From Prochlorococcus sp. AG-402-L18 (GTDB lineage: Bacteria; Cyanobacteriota; Cyanobacteriia; PCC-6307; Cyanobiaceae), in the NCBI GenBank assembly GCA_003216725.1, contig QCIL01000001.1, forward strand, positions 102,812 to 166,811: a stretch of DNA of 64,000 bases, written 5' to 3'. Each line of letters begins with the position of its first letter. The first letter of the stretch is position 1. The position numbers and the translations under genes were made by a program. The notes beneath the pieces are model-generated. The model was not told the origin of the DNA and searched no databases. It worked only from the letters and a program-made list of their open reading frames with translations. Shown here one piece after another: positions 10,077 through 19,349 of the stretch.

Positions 10077-10733
10077 TTAGCCCATTTTTTTAATAATTCG
10101 CAAAGTAGCCATTGCAGCCCCATAACCATTATCTATATTCATTACCGCAATCCCTGGAGAACAACTTGCCAACATACTATTTAAAGCAGTTACTCCTTGT
10201 GTACTTACGCCATAGCCTACTGATACAGGTACAGCAATAATTGGTTGTGGCAATAAACCTCCAACAACTGTTGCTAAAGCACCTTCCATTCCAGCACAAA
10301 CTATTAAAACATCATATTTATTAATTTCTTCTATCTGGCTAATTAATCGGTGAAGACCAGCCACTCCAACATCTATAAAAGTTTGGCAATTAATACCATA
10401 AATTTCTAAAGCTAATTTTGCTTCAAGTGTGACAGGTAGATCACTTGACCCACCTGAAATAATTGCAACCTTTTTATCAGTCTTTAGCTTATTAAAGTTT
10501 TCGCCAATTATTAGACATTTTGCTTCTTCATAAAATATTGCTTCTTCATAGATATCTAAAATAAACTTTGCTTTTTCAGAGTTAATTCTAGTTACGAAAA
10601 CAAGTTCGTTTCTATCTAAAACTTCCTTACAAATATTTTTTAATTGTTGAATATTTTTGTCAGCTCCCCAAATTGCTTCAATGAGACCAATTCTCTCTCT
10701 CCTTTGAAAGTCAAACCTAATATCAAAATTCAT
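10077..10733 (-). CDS. larB: LarB-like NaAD carboxylase (PurE-fold)
   Basis: 218 residues. The C-terminal two-thirds has the PurE/AIR-carboxylase fold signature (VAIISGGSSDLPVTLEA, VCAGMEGALATVVGGL, ALNSMLASCSPGI). LarB carboxylates nicotinic acid adenine dinucleotide in the first step of the nickel-pincer cofactor of lactate racemase. No larC, larE or larA is visible in the window, so its substrate here is uncertain. Its start overlaps the end of the upstream gene by 4 bp, forming a run ispF - unknown - larB. Confidence 0.88.
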   Translation of the reverse strand: MNFDIRFDFQRRERIGLIEAIWGADKNIQQLKNICKEVLDRNELVFVTRINSEKAKFILDIYEEAIFYEEAKCLIIGENFNKLKTDKKVAIISGGSSDLPVTLEAKLALEIYGINCQTFIDVGVAGLHRLISQIEEINKYDVLIVCAGMEGALATVVGGLLPQPIIAVPVSVGYGVSTQGVTALNSMLASCSPGIAVMNIDNGYGAAMATLRIIKKMG

Positions 10734-11161
10734 CCTTGTTGAACCAATTCTCCCTCATAAATCAATTTAAAAGGGTTTTGATTTACATTCAATGCTGATT
10801 TGACACTTTCTTCAAATTTTTCTTGAATCAGCTCTACTTCATCCATCGAAATACTTTTCCAAAATTCTTTATTTTGCCACTTGACAAGTATTAGAGCCTC
10901 TTCTCTTACTTCATCCAAAAAAATTTGTCTCCCCAAATAACCATCTTTTGATGATAACCATGGATGCCAAATTTGCTTTTCAGCATCTAACCAGATTTTT
11001 TTTAAATTTACTGGTACTTTAATTCTTAATTCCTCAGTAATAAATTTATCTTGATTATTTAACATTGGAATAGCATTCAAAATTTGTAAATTATTTTGTG
11101 CAAATAATACTAATAAGAATATACATAAGAAAAAAATACTTTTCACTTTCTTGATAAACAT
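10730..11161 (-). CDS. Secreted cyanobacterial protein, unknown (TIGR03792-like)
   Basis: 143 residues. A basic start and a hydrophobic stretch (about 8-22) look like a signal sequence. The mature part has LDAEKQIWHPWLSSKDGYLG and a Trp-rich center (VKWQNKEFWKSIS). It resembles an uncharacterised cyanobacterial family (TIGR03792, from memory). It lies between ispF (10-bp gap) and larB (4-bp overlap). Function unknown; probably a small lumenal or periplasmic protein. Confidence 0.7.
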   Translation of the reverse strand: MFIKKVKSIFFLCIFLLVLFAQNNLQILNAIPMLNNQDKFITEELRIKVPVNLKKIWLDAEKQIWHPWLSSKDGYLGRQIFLDEVREEALILVKWQNKEFWKSISMDEVELIQEKFEESVKSALNVNQNPFKLIYEGELVQQG

Positions 11162-11171
11162 AGCATTTAAT

Positions 11172-11675
11172 TTAAATCTTTTCCCCCAGTAAAACTACTG
11201 AATAACAACTAATCCCTTCCTCTCTACCTTCAGGTCCCAAAGTTTCATTTGTTGTAGCCTTAATACCAATTAAATCCTTATCCAAATTTAAAGCTCTAGA
11301 AATATTTTCTTTCATATTATCTATATGAGGTAATATTTTTGGTCTCTCAGCAACAACGATGCTATCAATATTATTTATTATCCAACCTTTACTCTGAATT
11401 AATTCGATAACCTTAGTCAATAAAATTATGCTATTAGCATTTTTCCATTTCTCATCTGATGGAGGAAAATATTTACCAATATCTCCAAGTGATAAAGCTC
11501 CTAACATTGCATCCATTATTGAATGAACTAAAACATCTGCATCACTATGCCCATCTAGACCTAGTTTATTGGGATGGGTTAATTTTACTCCTCCAATAAT
11601 TAAGTCTCTATTTTTTACTAATTTGTGAATATCATACCCATTACCAATGCGGAATTTTGGAAAATTTTTATACAT
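11172..11675 (-). CDS. ispF: 2-C-methyl-D-erythritol 2,4-cyclodiphosphate synthase
   Basis: MEP-pathway enzyme for isoprenoid precursors (carotenoids, phytyl chains). Metal ligands appear in GYDIHKL near the N-terminus and [14 protein letters not shown] near residue 40. [11 protein letters not shown] and the C-terminal [15 protein letters not shown] complete the family pattern. 167 residues is typical. It marks the left border of the accessory block. Confidence 0.96.
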   Translation of the reverse strand: MYKNFPKFRIGNGYDIHKLVKNRDLIIGGVKLTHPNKLGLDGHSDADVLVHSIMDAMLGALSLGDIGKYFPPSDEKWKNANSIILLTKVIELIQSKGWIINNIDSIVVAERPKILPHIDNMKENISRALNLDKDLIGIKATTNETLGPEGREEGISCYSVVLLGEKI

Positions 11676-11828
11676 ATCAAGATTTCTGAAACTTAATTAA
11701 ATTATGGTTATCTAATTTCAAATCCCAACTTATTGTTTCACTTAACATTTATTAAAGAGGTTTGAATTAAAATTATTTTAACAAGTTAAAGACTATTTTC
11801 TAGTAGTCAATTTTAGATTGAAATTAAA

Positions 11829-13232
11829 ATGAAAAAAATTAAGCTATCAATATTATTGACAGGGATAGTTGGCGCATCAATTTATATATTTTCTAATATA
11901 GATATCTTGTATAGAAAAACCAATGTGGCTTCTTTTTTAAGTCTAGAGCAAAAGACATTTCTTAAAAATTATATCTTTCCACAAATAAAAATAAATCAAG
12001 AAGTTGAGCAGAAAGCGCAATCACTCAAAAAGTTAAATGAAATGAGATTTTACTTAGCTCAATTAGAATTAATAAAAAAAAATAGTGGTACAGATATTGA
12101 AACAGCTAAAAGTAATTTTGATTTAAAAGAAGTTACTAATTCCAAATTAGATAACTCTAATTTAGAAAAATATATGTTGACTTCAGGTTTCTATTCGGGA
12201 ATACATAGTGATTTTCCTGGTAGTGGTTATATTGACTTTCATAAAAATGACATGATAATAGTATCTTCAAGAGGTTTATTAGCATTCAGCAAAAATTTTC
12301 CTTCCAAAAAATATATTTTTAAACAAATAAAAAATAATATTGATCAATTTATAAATTTAAAACAATTTAAAAAATCAAATCATTTTTCCATTAAAGACTT
12401 ATTAATTTTCAAAAAAAATATATATATTTCTTATACAGAAGAAATAACTAACGATTGTTGGAATACAAGTATAATTTATGGTCAAATCAATTATAAAAAT
12501 ATAAATTTTCAGAAGTTATTTGCATCAAAAAAATGTATCCATTCAACTAAAAACCTAGATAATGAATTCGTTCCACATCAATCGGGAGGGAGGATGATAC
12601 CATTTGATGATAGTAATATTGTATTCTCAGTTGGTGATTATAGAAGCAGATATCTTGCTCAAGATTTGAATAGTATAAATGGGAAATTAATAAAAATTAA
12701 TTTAAATAATAAAAAATATAAGATCATTTCTATTGGTCATAGAAATCCTCAAGGTTTATATTTAGATACTGAAAATAATTTCATATTAGAAACTGAACAC
12801 GGACCAATGGGAGGTGATGAAATTAATTTATTAAAAGAAATAAAAACTAATAAAGATAATATTTATAATTTTGGATGGCCTACATCATCTGCTGGAGAAC
12901 ATTATGGCGGGAAAACTAAGGAAAACAAGAAAAAATATGAAAAATATCCGCTTTATAAATCACATTTAGATCATGGTTTTTTGGAGCCAGTAAAATCCTT
13001 TGTGCCTTCCATAGGTATATCCGAAATTGTTAAGGTTGGGAAGAATAATTATGTCGTTAGTTCATTAAAAGATAAATCACTATATTTTTTTGTATTAAAA
13101 GATAATGGATCTATACAAATTATAAATAAAATAAAAATCGGTGAAAGGATAAGAGATTTAGTATTTAAGAAAAATAACTTATATATGTTTCTTGAGGATA
13201 CAGCTTCAATAGGAATATTAAAAATAAATTGA
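11829..13232 (+). CDS. Membrane-anchored glucose/sorbosone dehydrogenase-like protein
   Basis: 467 residues. A single N-terminal membrane segment (about 5-24) is followed by a 90-residue Lys-rich helical linker and then a beta-propeller of the glucose/sorbosone dehydrogenase family (PF07995-like; soluble PQQ aldose dehydrogenases, YliI). The hallmarks are GHRNPQGLYLD near residue 302 and ETEHGPMGGDEINLL near 321, plus FGWPTSSAGEHYGG. The catalytic and PQQ-contacting His/Arg residues of the motif are present, but no PQQ biosynthesis genes are visible here. It would act outside the plasma membrane, perhaps on a surface sugar. It is the first gene of the accessory block and stands alone on its strand. 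GC appears very low. Confidence 0.82.
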   Translation: MKKIKLSILLTGIVGASIYIFSNIDILYRKTNVASFLSLEQKTFLKNYIFPQIKINQEVEQKAQSLKKLNEMRFYLAQLELIKKNSGTDIETAKSNFDLKEVTNSKLDNSNLEKYMLTSGFYSGIHSDFPGSGYIDFHKNDMIIVSSRGLLAFSKNFPSKKYIFKQIKNNIDQFINLKQFKKSNHFSIKDLLIFKKNIYISYTEEITNDCWNTSIIYGQINYKNINFQKLFASKKCIHSTKNLDNEFVPHQSGGRMIPFDDSNIVFSVGDYRSRYLAQDLNSINGKLIKINLNNKKYKIISIGHRNPQGLYLDTENNFILETEHGPMGGDEINLLKEIKTNKDNIYNFGWPTSSAGEHYGGKTKENKKKYEKYPLYKSHLDHGFLEPVKSFVPSIGISEIVKVGKNNYVVSSLKDKSLYFFVLKDNGSIQIINKIKIGERIRDLVFKKNNLYMFLEDTASIGILKIN

Positions 13233-13288
13233 ATATTATTAATTATTTCAAATATAATACAGAGATATAGAATTATAAAACTTAAAAT

Positions 13289-14272
13289 TTATTTTGCTTT
13301 TTTATGATTAATAAAGGCGATTACCTTTACTAGATCTAAAATGACTGAAATAAAAGAAAATTTCAAAAATTGAATTATATTAAACTTGAAAATATTTACT
13401 TTTTTATTAATCGGTAGTAAAAATAATCTATAAAATAAGTAAATAAAAATAATCAAAGAACAAAGTATTTTAGATATATGTGGAGCGTAAAGTATGCTGT
13501 TTTCGTCCCAATCTGCAACTTGATCGTTCCAGCTAAATGCTAAAAAAATTGAAAAAATTACTAAATAGCTAATATACAAAATTCTCTGGGAAACAAAAGA
13601 AGAAGTTAGATAAGTAGATTGGTAGTAAAGATACCATTTATTAATTAAATCAAGAAAATTTTTTCCTTTTAAGCCTTTATAAATAAGAGGACTAACTTTT
13701 GTTTGATTAATTCTTGGATGGAATAACTTTGCTCTGCTCCTCCACTCTGCATCCTCACCACTTCTGGTATAAGGTATAAAAAAACCTATTTCAGTTAATA
13801 ATTTTTTTTCTATTAAAGTTCCCGGTACAGTATAAAGAGGTTCACTTCCAAATGTTGCTGCAATAAAACATGTCTCGATTTCATTAATACCAATATATTT
13901 ACATCGTCCAAAAACGCCCCTTAAATTTTTTTCTTTTAAGATTTTTTTAGAATTAAAAAGCCAATCTTTATTAGGCAAAGGGTGAGAATCCAAAAAACAA
14001 ATATATTCACATTTACTTTCAATAATTCCAATATTCCTAGCTTCACCTGGCATGACAATCCTATCTAAAGAAATAATTTCAATTTTTATATTTAAAAGAC
14101 TTTTGAGAATTGATAAATCTTGCTTCTTTTCAATATTATTTACACCCGATACGACACATATTATCTCTCCCAAATGATCAATATTGTTATCTAAATGATT
14201 AAATAGTATTACTAATTCATCTAAGTCATCATATACAGAACCAATTACTAATGAAATTTCTTTTTTATCCAT
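13289..14272 (-). CDS. GT2-type glycosyltransferase with C-terminal membrane segments
   Basis: 327 residues. The N-terminal GT-A domain shows VMPGEARNIGI near residue 73, a DxD-like FLDSHPLP near 93 and the acceptor-site RSGEDAEWRSRAKLF near 167. Two or three hydrophobic segments follow (about 228-248, 265-287 and possibly 305-320), so it is membrane-anchored with the catalytic domain in the cytosol. It probably adds a sugar to a lipid-linked glycan. It stands alone on the minus strand between two plus-strand genes. Donor and acceptor cannot be read from the sequence. Confidence 0.82.
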   Translation of the reverse strand: MDKKEISLVIGSVYDDLDELVILFNHLDNNIDHLGEIICVVSGVNNIEKKQDLSILKSLLNIKIEIISLDRIVMPGEARNIGIIESKCEYICFLDSHPLPNKDWLFNSKKILKEKNLRGVFGRCKYIGINEIETCFIAATFGSEPLYTVPGTLIEKKLLTEIGFFIPYTRSGEDAEWRSRAKLFHPRINQTKVSPLIYKGLKGKNFLDLINKWYLYYQSTYLTSSFVSQRILYISYLVIFSIFLAFSWNDQVADWDENSILYAPHISKILCSLIIFIYLFYRLFLLPINKKVNIFKFNIIQFLKFSFISVILDLVKVIAFINHKKAK

Positions 14273-14420
14273 AAATATTAATCTTCTATTATTTCGATCA
14301 CTAATTATTTAAATTAAAACTCAATTTAATAAAAAAGTAATCCACATAGCTTTAAGATTATATACTAATAATCTAAAGATAATATCAAATATTTGATTTT
14401 CTTAAATCTTTAAAATATTT

Positions 14421-15596
14421 ATGAAAGTTTTATACATATCTCCAGATGGGATTCTTGACGATCTTGGACAAAGCCAAATCTTACCCTATATATATGGTCT
14501 TAATAACAAAGGCTATAAATTTGTTATTTTAAGTTTCGAGAGGACTTATAGAACAGGAGAAGAGTTTTTAAAACAAAAAAAGGTTCTAAAAGATAGAGGA
14601 ATTGAATGGTATTATTTACCTTTCTACCAAGCAAAATATAATAGGCTACTTAGAGTACTTTTTGGTGCAATTAAAATAAATATTATTTGCAGAAAACACA
14701 ATATAAATTTAGTTCATCTTAGGTCCATAAATGCAGGCATTATTTTTCTAGTTTCGGCTATAAGATGTCCTTATTTATACGATATAAGAGCATTTGCCGG
14801 ACAATTAGTGGACTATGGATTACTAAAAAAATCATGGTTTTCAAAACTAATCATTAATATTGAGAAAATTTTAATAAATAAATCAGCAGGAATAGTTGTA
14901 CTGGATGAGTCAGGTGCAAAATATTTAAATAATAGTTTCAATTTGAATATCCCTTTACAAATAATTCCAACAGCCACAAATATAAAAAAATTTAAGGTGG
15001 ATTTAGAGAGAATCGCGGACTTTACTAATGAAACGTTAAAGTTTGTTTTTCTAGGTGGTGCCCAATTCCCATATCTACCTAGAGAGGCACTAAAGTTTTT
15101 AAAAATATTATTAAAAAATAAAATTGATTGTAATGTTGACATAATTAATAAAAGTCATCACAAATTTATATATAAAGTTATTGAAGAATTAAATTTCCCA
15201 AGAGATAAAATAAGAATATTTTCTCTTGAACCAAGTAAAATTTTTAATTATTTACCAAATTATGATTGTGGTTTGGTTTTTATTGAAACAGGTGATTGGA
15301 TCAAGATGTCTTCTCCAACAAAAATTGGAGAATATCTTGCAGCAGGTTTACATATAGTTGGTCTTGAAGGTATTGAGATTCTTGATAGACTCTCAAAAGA
15401 ATCCATATCTGTTGATTTATTACCCAGAAATTTTGATTTTAAAGGAATAACTCTAAATGAAATAAAAGGGATTACTAAAAATATAAAAAATGAAAACAGA
15501 AAAAAAAATAGCATTTCAATTGCAAAAAAATTTTATGATATAGAATCTGCATTAAAAAAATATCTAAAAATTTACAAAAGTATTTTAAAAAAGTAA
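14421..15596 (+). CDS. GT4-family (GT-B fold) glycosyltransferase
   Basis: 391 residues. The N-terminal pattern YISPDGILDDLGQSQILPYI and VHLRSINAGIIFL, and a C-terminal nucleotide-sugar-binding region SPTKIGEYLAAGLHIVGLEG (the E-x7-E-like zone of group 1 glycosyltransferases), fit family GT4. There are no membrane spans. It probably extends a surface polysaccharide or lipopolysaccharide. It is monocistronic, with 148 bp of AT-rich DNA upstream. The minus-strand ORFs at 14813 and 15260 are shadows. Confidence 0.85.
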   Translation: MKVLYISPDGILDDLGQSQILPYIYGLNNKGYKFVILSFERTYRTGEEFLKQKKVLKDRGIEWYYLPFYQAKYNRLLRVLFGAIKINIICRKHNINLVHLRSINAGIIFLVSAIRCPYLYDIRAFAGQLVDYGLLKKSWFSKLIINIEKILINKSAGIVVLDESGAKYLNNSFNLNIPLQIIPTATNIKKFKVDLERIADFTNETLKFVFLGGAQFPYLPREALKFLKILLKNKIDCNVDIINKSHHKFIYKVIEELNFPRDKIRIFSLEPSKIFNYLPNYDCGLVFIETGDWIKMSSPTKIGEYLAAGLHIVGLEGIEILDRLSKESISVDLLPRNFDFKGITLNEIKGITKNIKNENRKKNSISIAKKFYDIESALKKYLKIYKSILKK

Positions 15597-15617
15597 CTTT
15601 CTTATTTGCATAATATC

Positions 15618-16466
15618 TTATATATCACCATATGTTATTAAATTGAAATTCTTAAAAATTTCCTTATTTATAAGGATATTTTTTTCATAATCTGCCTTTC
15701 TAAAAAAATTAAGCTTTCTGTTAAATTTATTTCCATAAAAATCTTTTAATTCTTCCGAAATATCATAAACATGTATCATTAGTTCATGAATATTAGACTT
15801 TGATAACTTTGCTAATTGATAGTAATCAGATTCGCATGGTAATTGAAAGGGGTGGAAATCAAAAATAGAATTAAATGAATTATTAAACTTTAAAGAAATT
15901 TTTTCTGCATATTTAGCATTAATTTTAGATGCTAAAAAAAGTACAATTTGTTTAAAAATTTTATTTAAATTATATCCTCCATTTTTTCTTTTAATTATAT
16001 GAGGGAAAGCAATTCTTACTTTAATTCCTTTAGATTTAGCAAAATCAGCAACAATTTTAAAAATTTTGGGGTTCATATGAATGTGCTCATGACTATCTAT
16101 ATGAGTTATATATAATCCTTTTTTTTTCAAATAATCATACTGAGCTTCAAGCTCATCTAGTACATCATAAGTTTTGATTTTAAATAAATATAAGCCAAAA
16201 ATTAACTTAAATTTATCTAAAAAAATTCCTTCTGAATTCGTAAGTGTAGATCGACCTGAAATAGATTTCCCTTCGGTAATATTAAAATGGAGACCAATTC
16301 CAAGTCCTAAGTTATTTTTGGCAAGTTCCAATGCATAATCTGTGGCAGGAGTATTTACCATGATAGATGTACTACTTAAGTTGCCTTTTTTATAAATTTC
16401 AACAATACGATCTGATATATCTTTCGTTAATCCAAAGTCATCAGCATTAACTATTATTCTTTTCAA
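15618..16466 (-). CDS. ChbG/YdjC/HpnK-family carbohydrate deacetylase
   Basis: 282 residues. The metal-site motifs of the YdjC family are visible: NADDFGLT at 7-14, HFNITEGKSISG near 78, DSHEHIHMNP near 121, and ELMIHVYD toward the C-terminus. Members remove N-acetyl groups from sugars (chitooligosaccharides for ChbG, a hopanoid sugar for HpnK). In this setting it may deacetylate an amino sugar on a lipid-linked glycan. The start is TTG at 16466, directly abutting the stop codon of the methyltransferase upstream (TAA|TTG), so the two form one operon. Confidence 0.85.
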   Translation of the reverse strand: MKRIIVNADDFGLTKDISDRIVEIYKKGNLSSTSIMVNTPATDYALELAKNNLGLGIGLHFNITEGKSISGRSTLTNSEGIFLDKFKLIFGLYLFKIKTYDVLDELEAQYDYLKKKGLYITHIDSHEHIHMNPKIFKIVADFAKSKGIKVRIAFPHIIKRKNGGYNLNKIFKQIVLFLASKINAKYAEKISLKFNNSFNSIFDFHPFQLPCESDYYQLAKLSKSNIHELMIHVYDISEELKDFYGNKFNRKLNFFRKADYEKNILINKEIFKNFNLITYGDI

Positions 16467-17297
16467 TTACTTATAACCTCTTAGTACTAAATGTCCTGCA
16501 AAATTCTTATAAAATCCTGAAAAATATTGCCTTTTATTAATAATTTCAAGTAAAAGACAATAAAATCTTCCAAACTTTAAACCGAATTTGTAAGAGATTC
16601 TTATTGTCGCAAACATTCTTCCTGAAGCGAAGACTCTTTTAAAACCTATTTTTTTTATATTGATTATTTCTCTATTTGCATTTGTAAAATAACAATTATG
16701 ATAATTGATTCCTTTTAAAGTTTTTGAAAATTTTATAAGAAAATAATATATATAATAAAAATCTGTTGCCCATCTATTTACATGGGTAACATTAAAAAAA
16801 CCACTAGGCTTCAACACTCTAAAAATTTCTTTATAAGAATTTAAAACATCTTGTTTATGTAAGTACCTTAAAACTTCTATAGAAACTACATAATCAAAAG
16901 TATTATCTTCAAAGGGTAGTTTAACTGATATCGCATCAATAAAAGAGATTTCAGGAAAATTTTTCATTGCTAAAGATAGCATCTTCTTAGATGGATCTAT
17001 TCCTATAACTTCATGACCAAGATCAGATATAAACTTACTAAGATGACCAGTTCCGCAACCTAAATCTAAAATCTTAGAATTTGGTTTTAAATTTTTTAAA
17101 TCTTTTTTAACTTCTTCGAATATTTGGTATCTCCCATAAATAAATTCATCAGTGAGTCTTCCCAATTTAAAATTTACATATCGTCCCTGAAATATCCCAC
17201 TATCAATATCATGTCTTTTTTCTGCCATATGTCTGTCTTGCAAAGTTAAATCATTTTGATTCTTTTTATCTTTATTTGGATCTATCCTAAAATTCAT
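16467..17297 (-). CDS. SAM-dependent class I methyltransferase
   Basis: 276 residues with a clear SAM-binding core: ILDLGCGTGHLSKFISDLGHEVIGID near residues 80-105, the acidic post-motif FEDNTFDYVVSIEVLRYL, and LKPSGFFNVTHV. It belongs to the UbiE/Methyltransf_11 type; the substrate is not predictable. The C-terminal ~70 residues are basic and Tyr/Phe-rich, suggesting membrane association. It is translated just ahead of the YdjC-like deacetylase with no gap, so the two probably modify the same sugar. Confidence 0.85.
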   Translation of the reverse strand: MNFRIDPNKDKKNQNDLTLQDRHMAEKRHDIDSGIFQGRYVNFKLGRLTDEFIYGRYQIFEEVKKDLKNLKPNSKILDLGCGTGHLSKFISDLGHEVIGIDPSKKMLSLAMKNFPEISFIDAISVKLPFEDNTFDYVVSIEVLRYLHKQDVLNSYKEIFRVLKPSGFFNVTHVNRWATDFYYIYYFLIKFSKTLKGINYHNCYFTNANREIINIKKIGFKRVFASGRMFATIRISYKFGLKFGRFYCLLLEIINKRQYFSGFYKNFAGHLVLRGYK

Positions 17298-17491
17298 GGA
17301 AAAAATTTTTTAATTTATTCTATACAATAACCTCTGCATAGTATCAAGCAAAGAAAAAAAAGAGAATATTTTTATAGCTCCTATTAAATTTATAAAATCT
17401 TTTATTTGTTTTATAAATAGCATTTTAATTTGGTTGTTTATAGATTTATAATCTGCTAAGTTTATGAAAATTAAAAACGAAAAGAAAATAT

Positions 17492-18712
17492 ATGTTGAAT
17501 ATTGCGGTAATTAATGGCGGGCGAGGTGCATCAGGACTTATTACTGCTCTTTTAAAAAAACCCTATGTAAATTTAACTTCAATTGTCAATGCATATGATG
17601 ATGGCAAATCAACTGGAGAAATTAGAAAGGTTTTTGGAATGCTTGGACCTTCTGATATAAGAAAGGTCCAACAATTAATGCTTCCTGCTGATGATCCTCA
17701 ACATAAAACATATCAAAAACTTTTTAATCACAGATTTGCAAAAGATGTAAAAAGAGAATTTATTTTTGAAGAAATTAATTACTTTTTAAATAATGAAGAT
17801 GCAAAATTAGTGGGAGAAAAAATAGTTTCAGAAAATGTAAGGAGATATTTAAAAAAATTCTTAAAAAATTTTCTAGATTGTTTGAAATCTATTGAAAATC
17901 TTAAAAATATAAAATTTAATTTTTCTGATTGTTCAATTATGAATTGTGTTTATGCGGGAGCATTCCTTCATTTTAATAGAAACATAGCTGATTCAACCTT
18001 ATTTTTTGGGAAATTATTTAATTTAAGAGGAAATGTTATTGCAACAAGCATTGAAAATAAACATCTTGTTGCATTAAGAGAAAATGGAGAAATGCTTTAC
18101 TCTGAAGCAGAAATTGTTGAATTAAGATCAAACGTGAGAATTGAAAGAATATTTCTCTTAGATGAAAAATTACCTCAAGAATCATTTGAGAAGTTTTCTG
18201 CCAATGAAAAAAGATATTATTTAAATCAACATAATTGTCATGTTCCTATATCTCAATCTGTAATGCTTACTCTAAAGCAAGCTGACATAATAATTTATTC
18301 TGCGGGTACGCAACATTCTTCTCTTTATCCTAGCTACATAAGTACTGGCCTTTCAGAAACTATTGCCAATAATAAAAAAGCACTAAAAGTTTTTATTACT
18401 AATATTGGTGCAGATTATGAGACGCCACAATATAAGGCATCAGATTATTTTTTAGGTGCCTTTAAATACCTGAATCTAACTGACTCAAGAGATTACCAAA
18501 TGGAAGATTTATTCGATTATATTTTTATAAATAAAGGAGATAATCTAGATTCTTCCTCTTATGTAATATTTGATGAAGAAGCATTTAAAAATATAAATAT
18601 AAAAAAAATAATAAAGAATTTTGAATCAAAAGATTCTCCAGGTAAACATGATGGTGATTTATTAACTGAAGAAATTCTTAATTTAAATAAATTTTCAGAA
18701 AAAAATTTATAG
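17492..18712 (+). CDS. CofD/YvcK-family protein in a glycan operon
   Basis: 406 residues. The N-terminus has INGGRGASGLITALL, NAYDDGKSTGEIRKVFG and LGPSDIRKVQ, matching the nucleotide/phosphate-binding motifs shared by CofD (2-phospho-L-lactate transferase) and YvcK (UDP-GlcNAc-binding factor). MNCVYAGAFLHF and IIIYSAGTQHSSLYPS are the other shared blocks. CofD moves a phospho-carboxylate from a nucleotide donor onto an alcohol; YvcK is a metabolic regulator. Here it leads a four-gene operon with a HAD enzyme, a glycosyltransferase and a nucleotidyltransferase, which points to an enzymatic role on a sugar, but that is inference. No F420 pathway is visible. Confidence 0.8.
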   Translation: MLNIAVINGGRGASGLITALLKKPYVNLTSIVNAYDDGKSTGEIRKVFGMLGPSDIRKVQQLMLPADDPQHKTYQKLFNHRFAKDVKREFIFEEINYFLNNEDAKLVGEKIVSENVRRYLKKFLKNFLDCLKSIENLKNIKFNFSDCSIMNCVYAGAFLHFNRNIADSTLFFGKLFNLRGNVIATSIENKHLVALRENGEMLYSEAEIVELRSNVRIERIFLLDEKLPQESFEKFSANEKRYYLNQHNCHVPISQSVMLTLKQADIIIYSAGTQHSSLYPSYISTGLSETIANNKKALKVFITNIGADYETPQYKASDYFLGAFKYLNLTDSRDYQMEDLFDYIFINKGDNLDSSSYVIFDEEAFKNINIKKIIKNFESKDSPGKHDGDLLTEEILNLNKFSEKNL

Positions 18713-18719
18713 ATTATTA

Positions 18720-19349
18720 ATGAATATTTCAAACAAAATAAAAAATGCTAAATTTTTAATTTTTGATGTAGACGGAACTATTGCAGATACTTCCGAGATT
18801 CATGAAATTGCATTCAAAAAAATTTTTAACCCATTTTTAATTCCTATTCAATACAATAAGCTCGCTGGTAAGAGTACCAAATCAGCAGTAGAGCTCATTG
18901 CAAAAAATAATAAATTAAATTTAAATCATTATGAAATAATGGAATTAGTTTCAAAAAAACAATTATATGTAAGAGAAGCAATTAATTCTTCAACAAAATT
19001 AAAGTCTCTGCCTTTTGTTGAGGAATTTATAAAAGATGTGCATATGCACTATAAAATGGGCGTTGCATCTTCCGGGTCCAGAAAAACAATAGAGTTAGTT
19101 CTCAAAAGATTAAATTTATTTAACTATTTTCAACTAATATTATGTTCTGAAGATGTTAGAGAATCTAAACCTTCACCAGAAATATTTTTAAAAATTTGTG
19201 AGTTATCTAACTTTTCTAAAGAAGAATGTTTAATATTTGAAGACTCTCAAAATGGGATAGAGGCTTCCAGAAGTGCCAAAATTCCATATATCAATGTAAC
19301 AGTTCATCCTTTTAGTATTCTTTTAAAAAAGTTTAGAGATATTTTATGA
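18720..19349 (+). CDS. HAD-family phosphatase or phosphomutase (beta-PGM-like)
   Basis: 209 residues. It has the HAD nucleophile motif FDVDGTIADT (Asp17/Asp19 region), the motif II Ser/Thr in GVASSGSR, motif III Lys in RESKPSPEIF and the acidic motif IV FEDSQNGIEA. The cap domain lies between residues 25 and 95, as in beta-phosphoglucomutase-like proteins. It could supply a sugar 1-phosphate to the nucleotidyltransferase downstream or dephosphorylate a pathway intermediate. Gap 7 bp from the CofD-like gene; it overlaps the next gene by 4 bp (ATGA). Confidence 0.88.
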   Translation: MNISNKIKNAKFLIFDVDGTIADTSEIHEIAFKKIFNPFLIPIQYNKLAGKSTKSAVELIAKNNKLNLNHYEIMELVSKKQLYVREAINSSTKLKSLPFVEEFIKDVHMHYKMGVASSGSRKTIELVLKRLNLFNYFQLILCSEDVRESKPSPEIFLKICELSNFSKEECLIFEDSQNGIEASRSAKIPYINVTVHPFSILLKKFRDIL

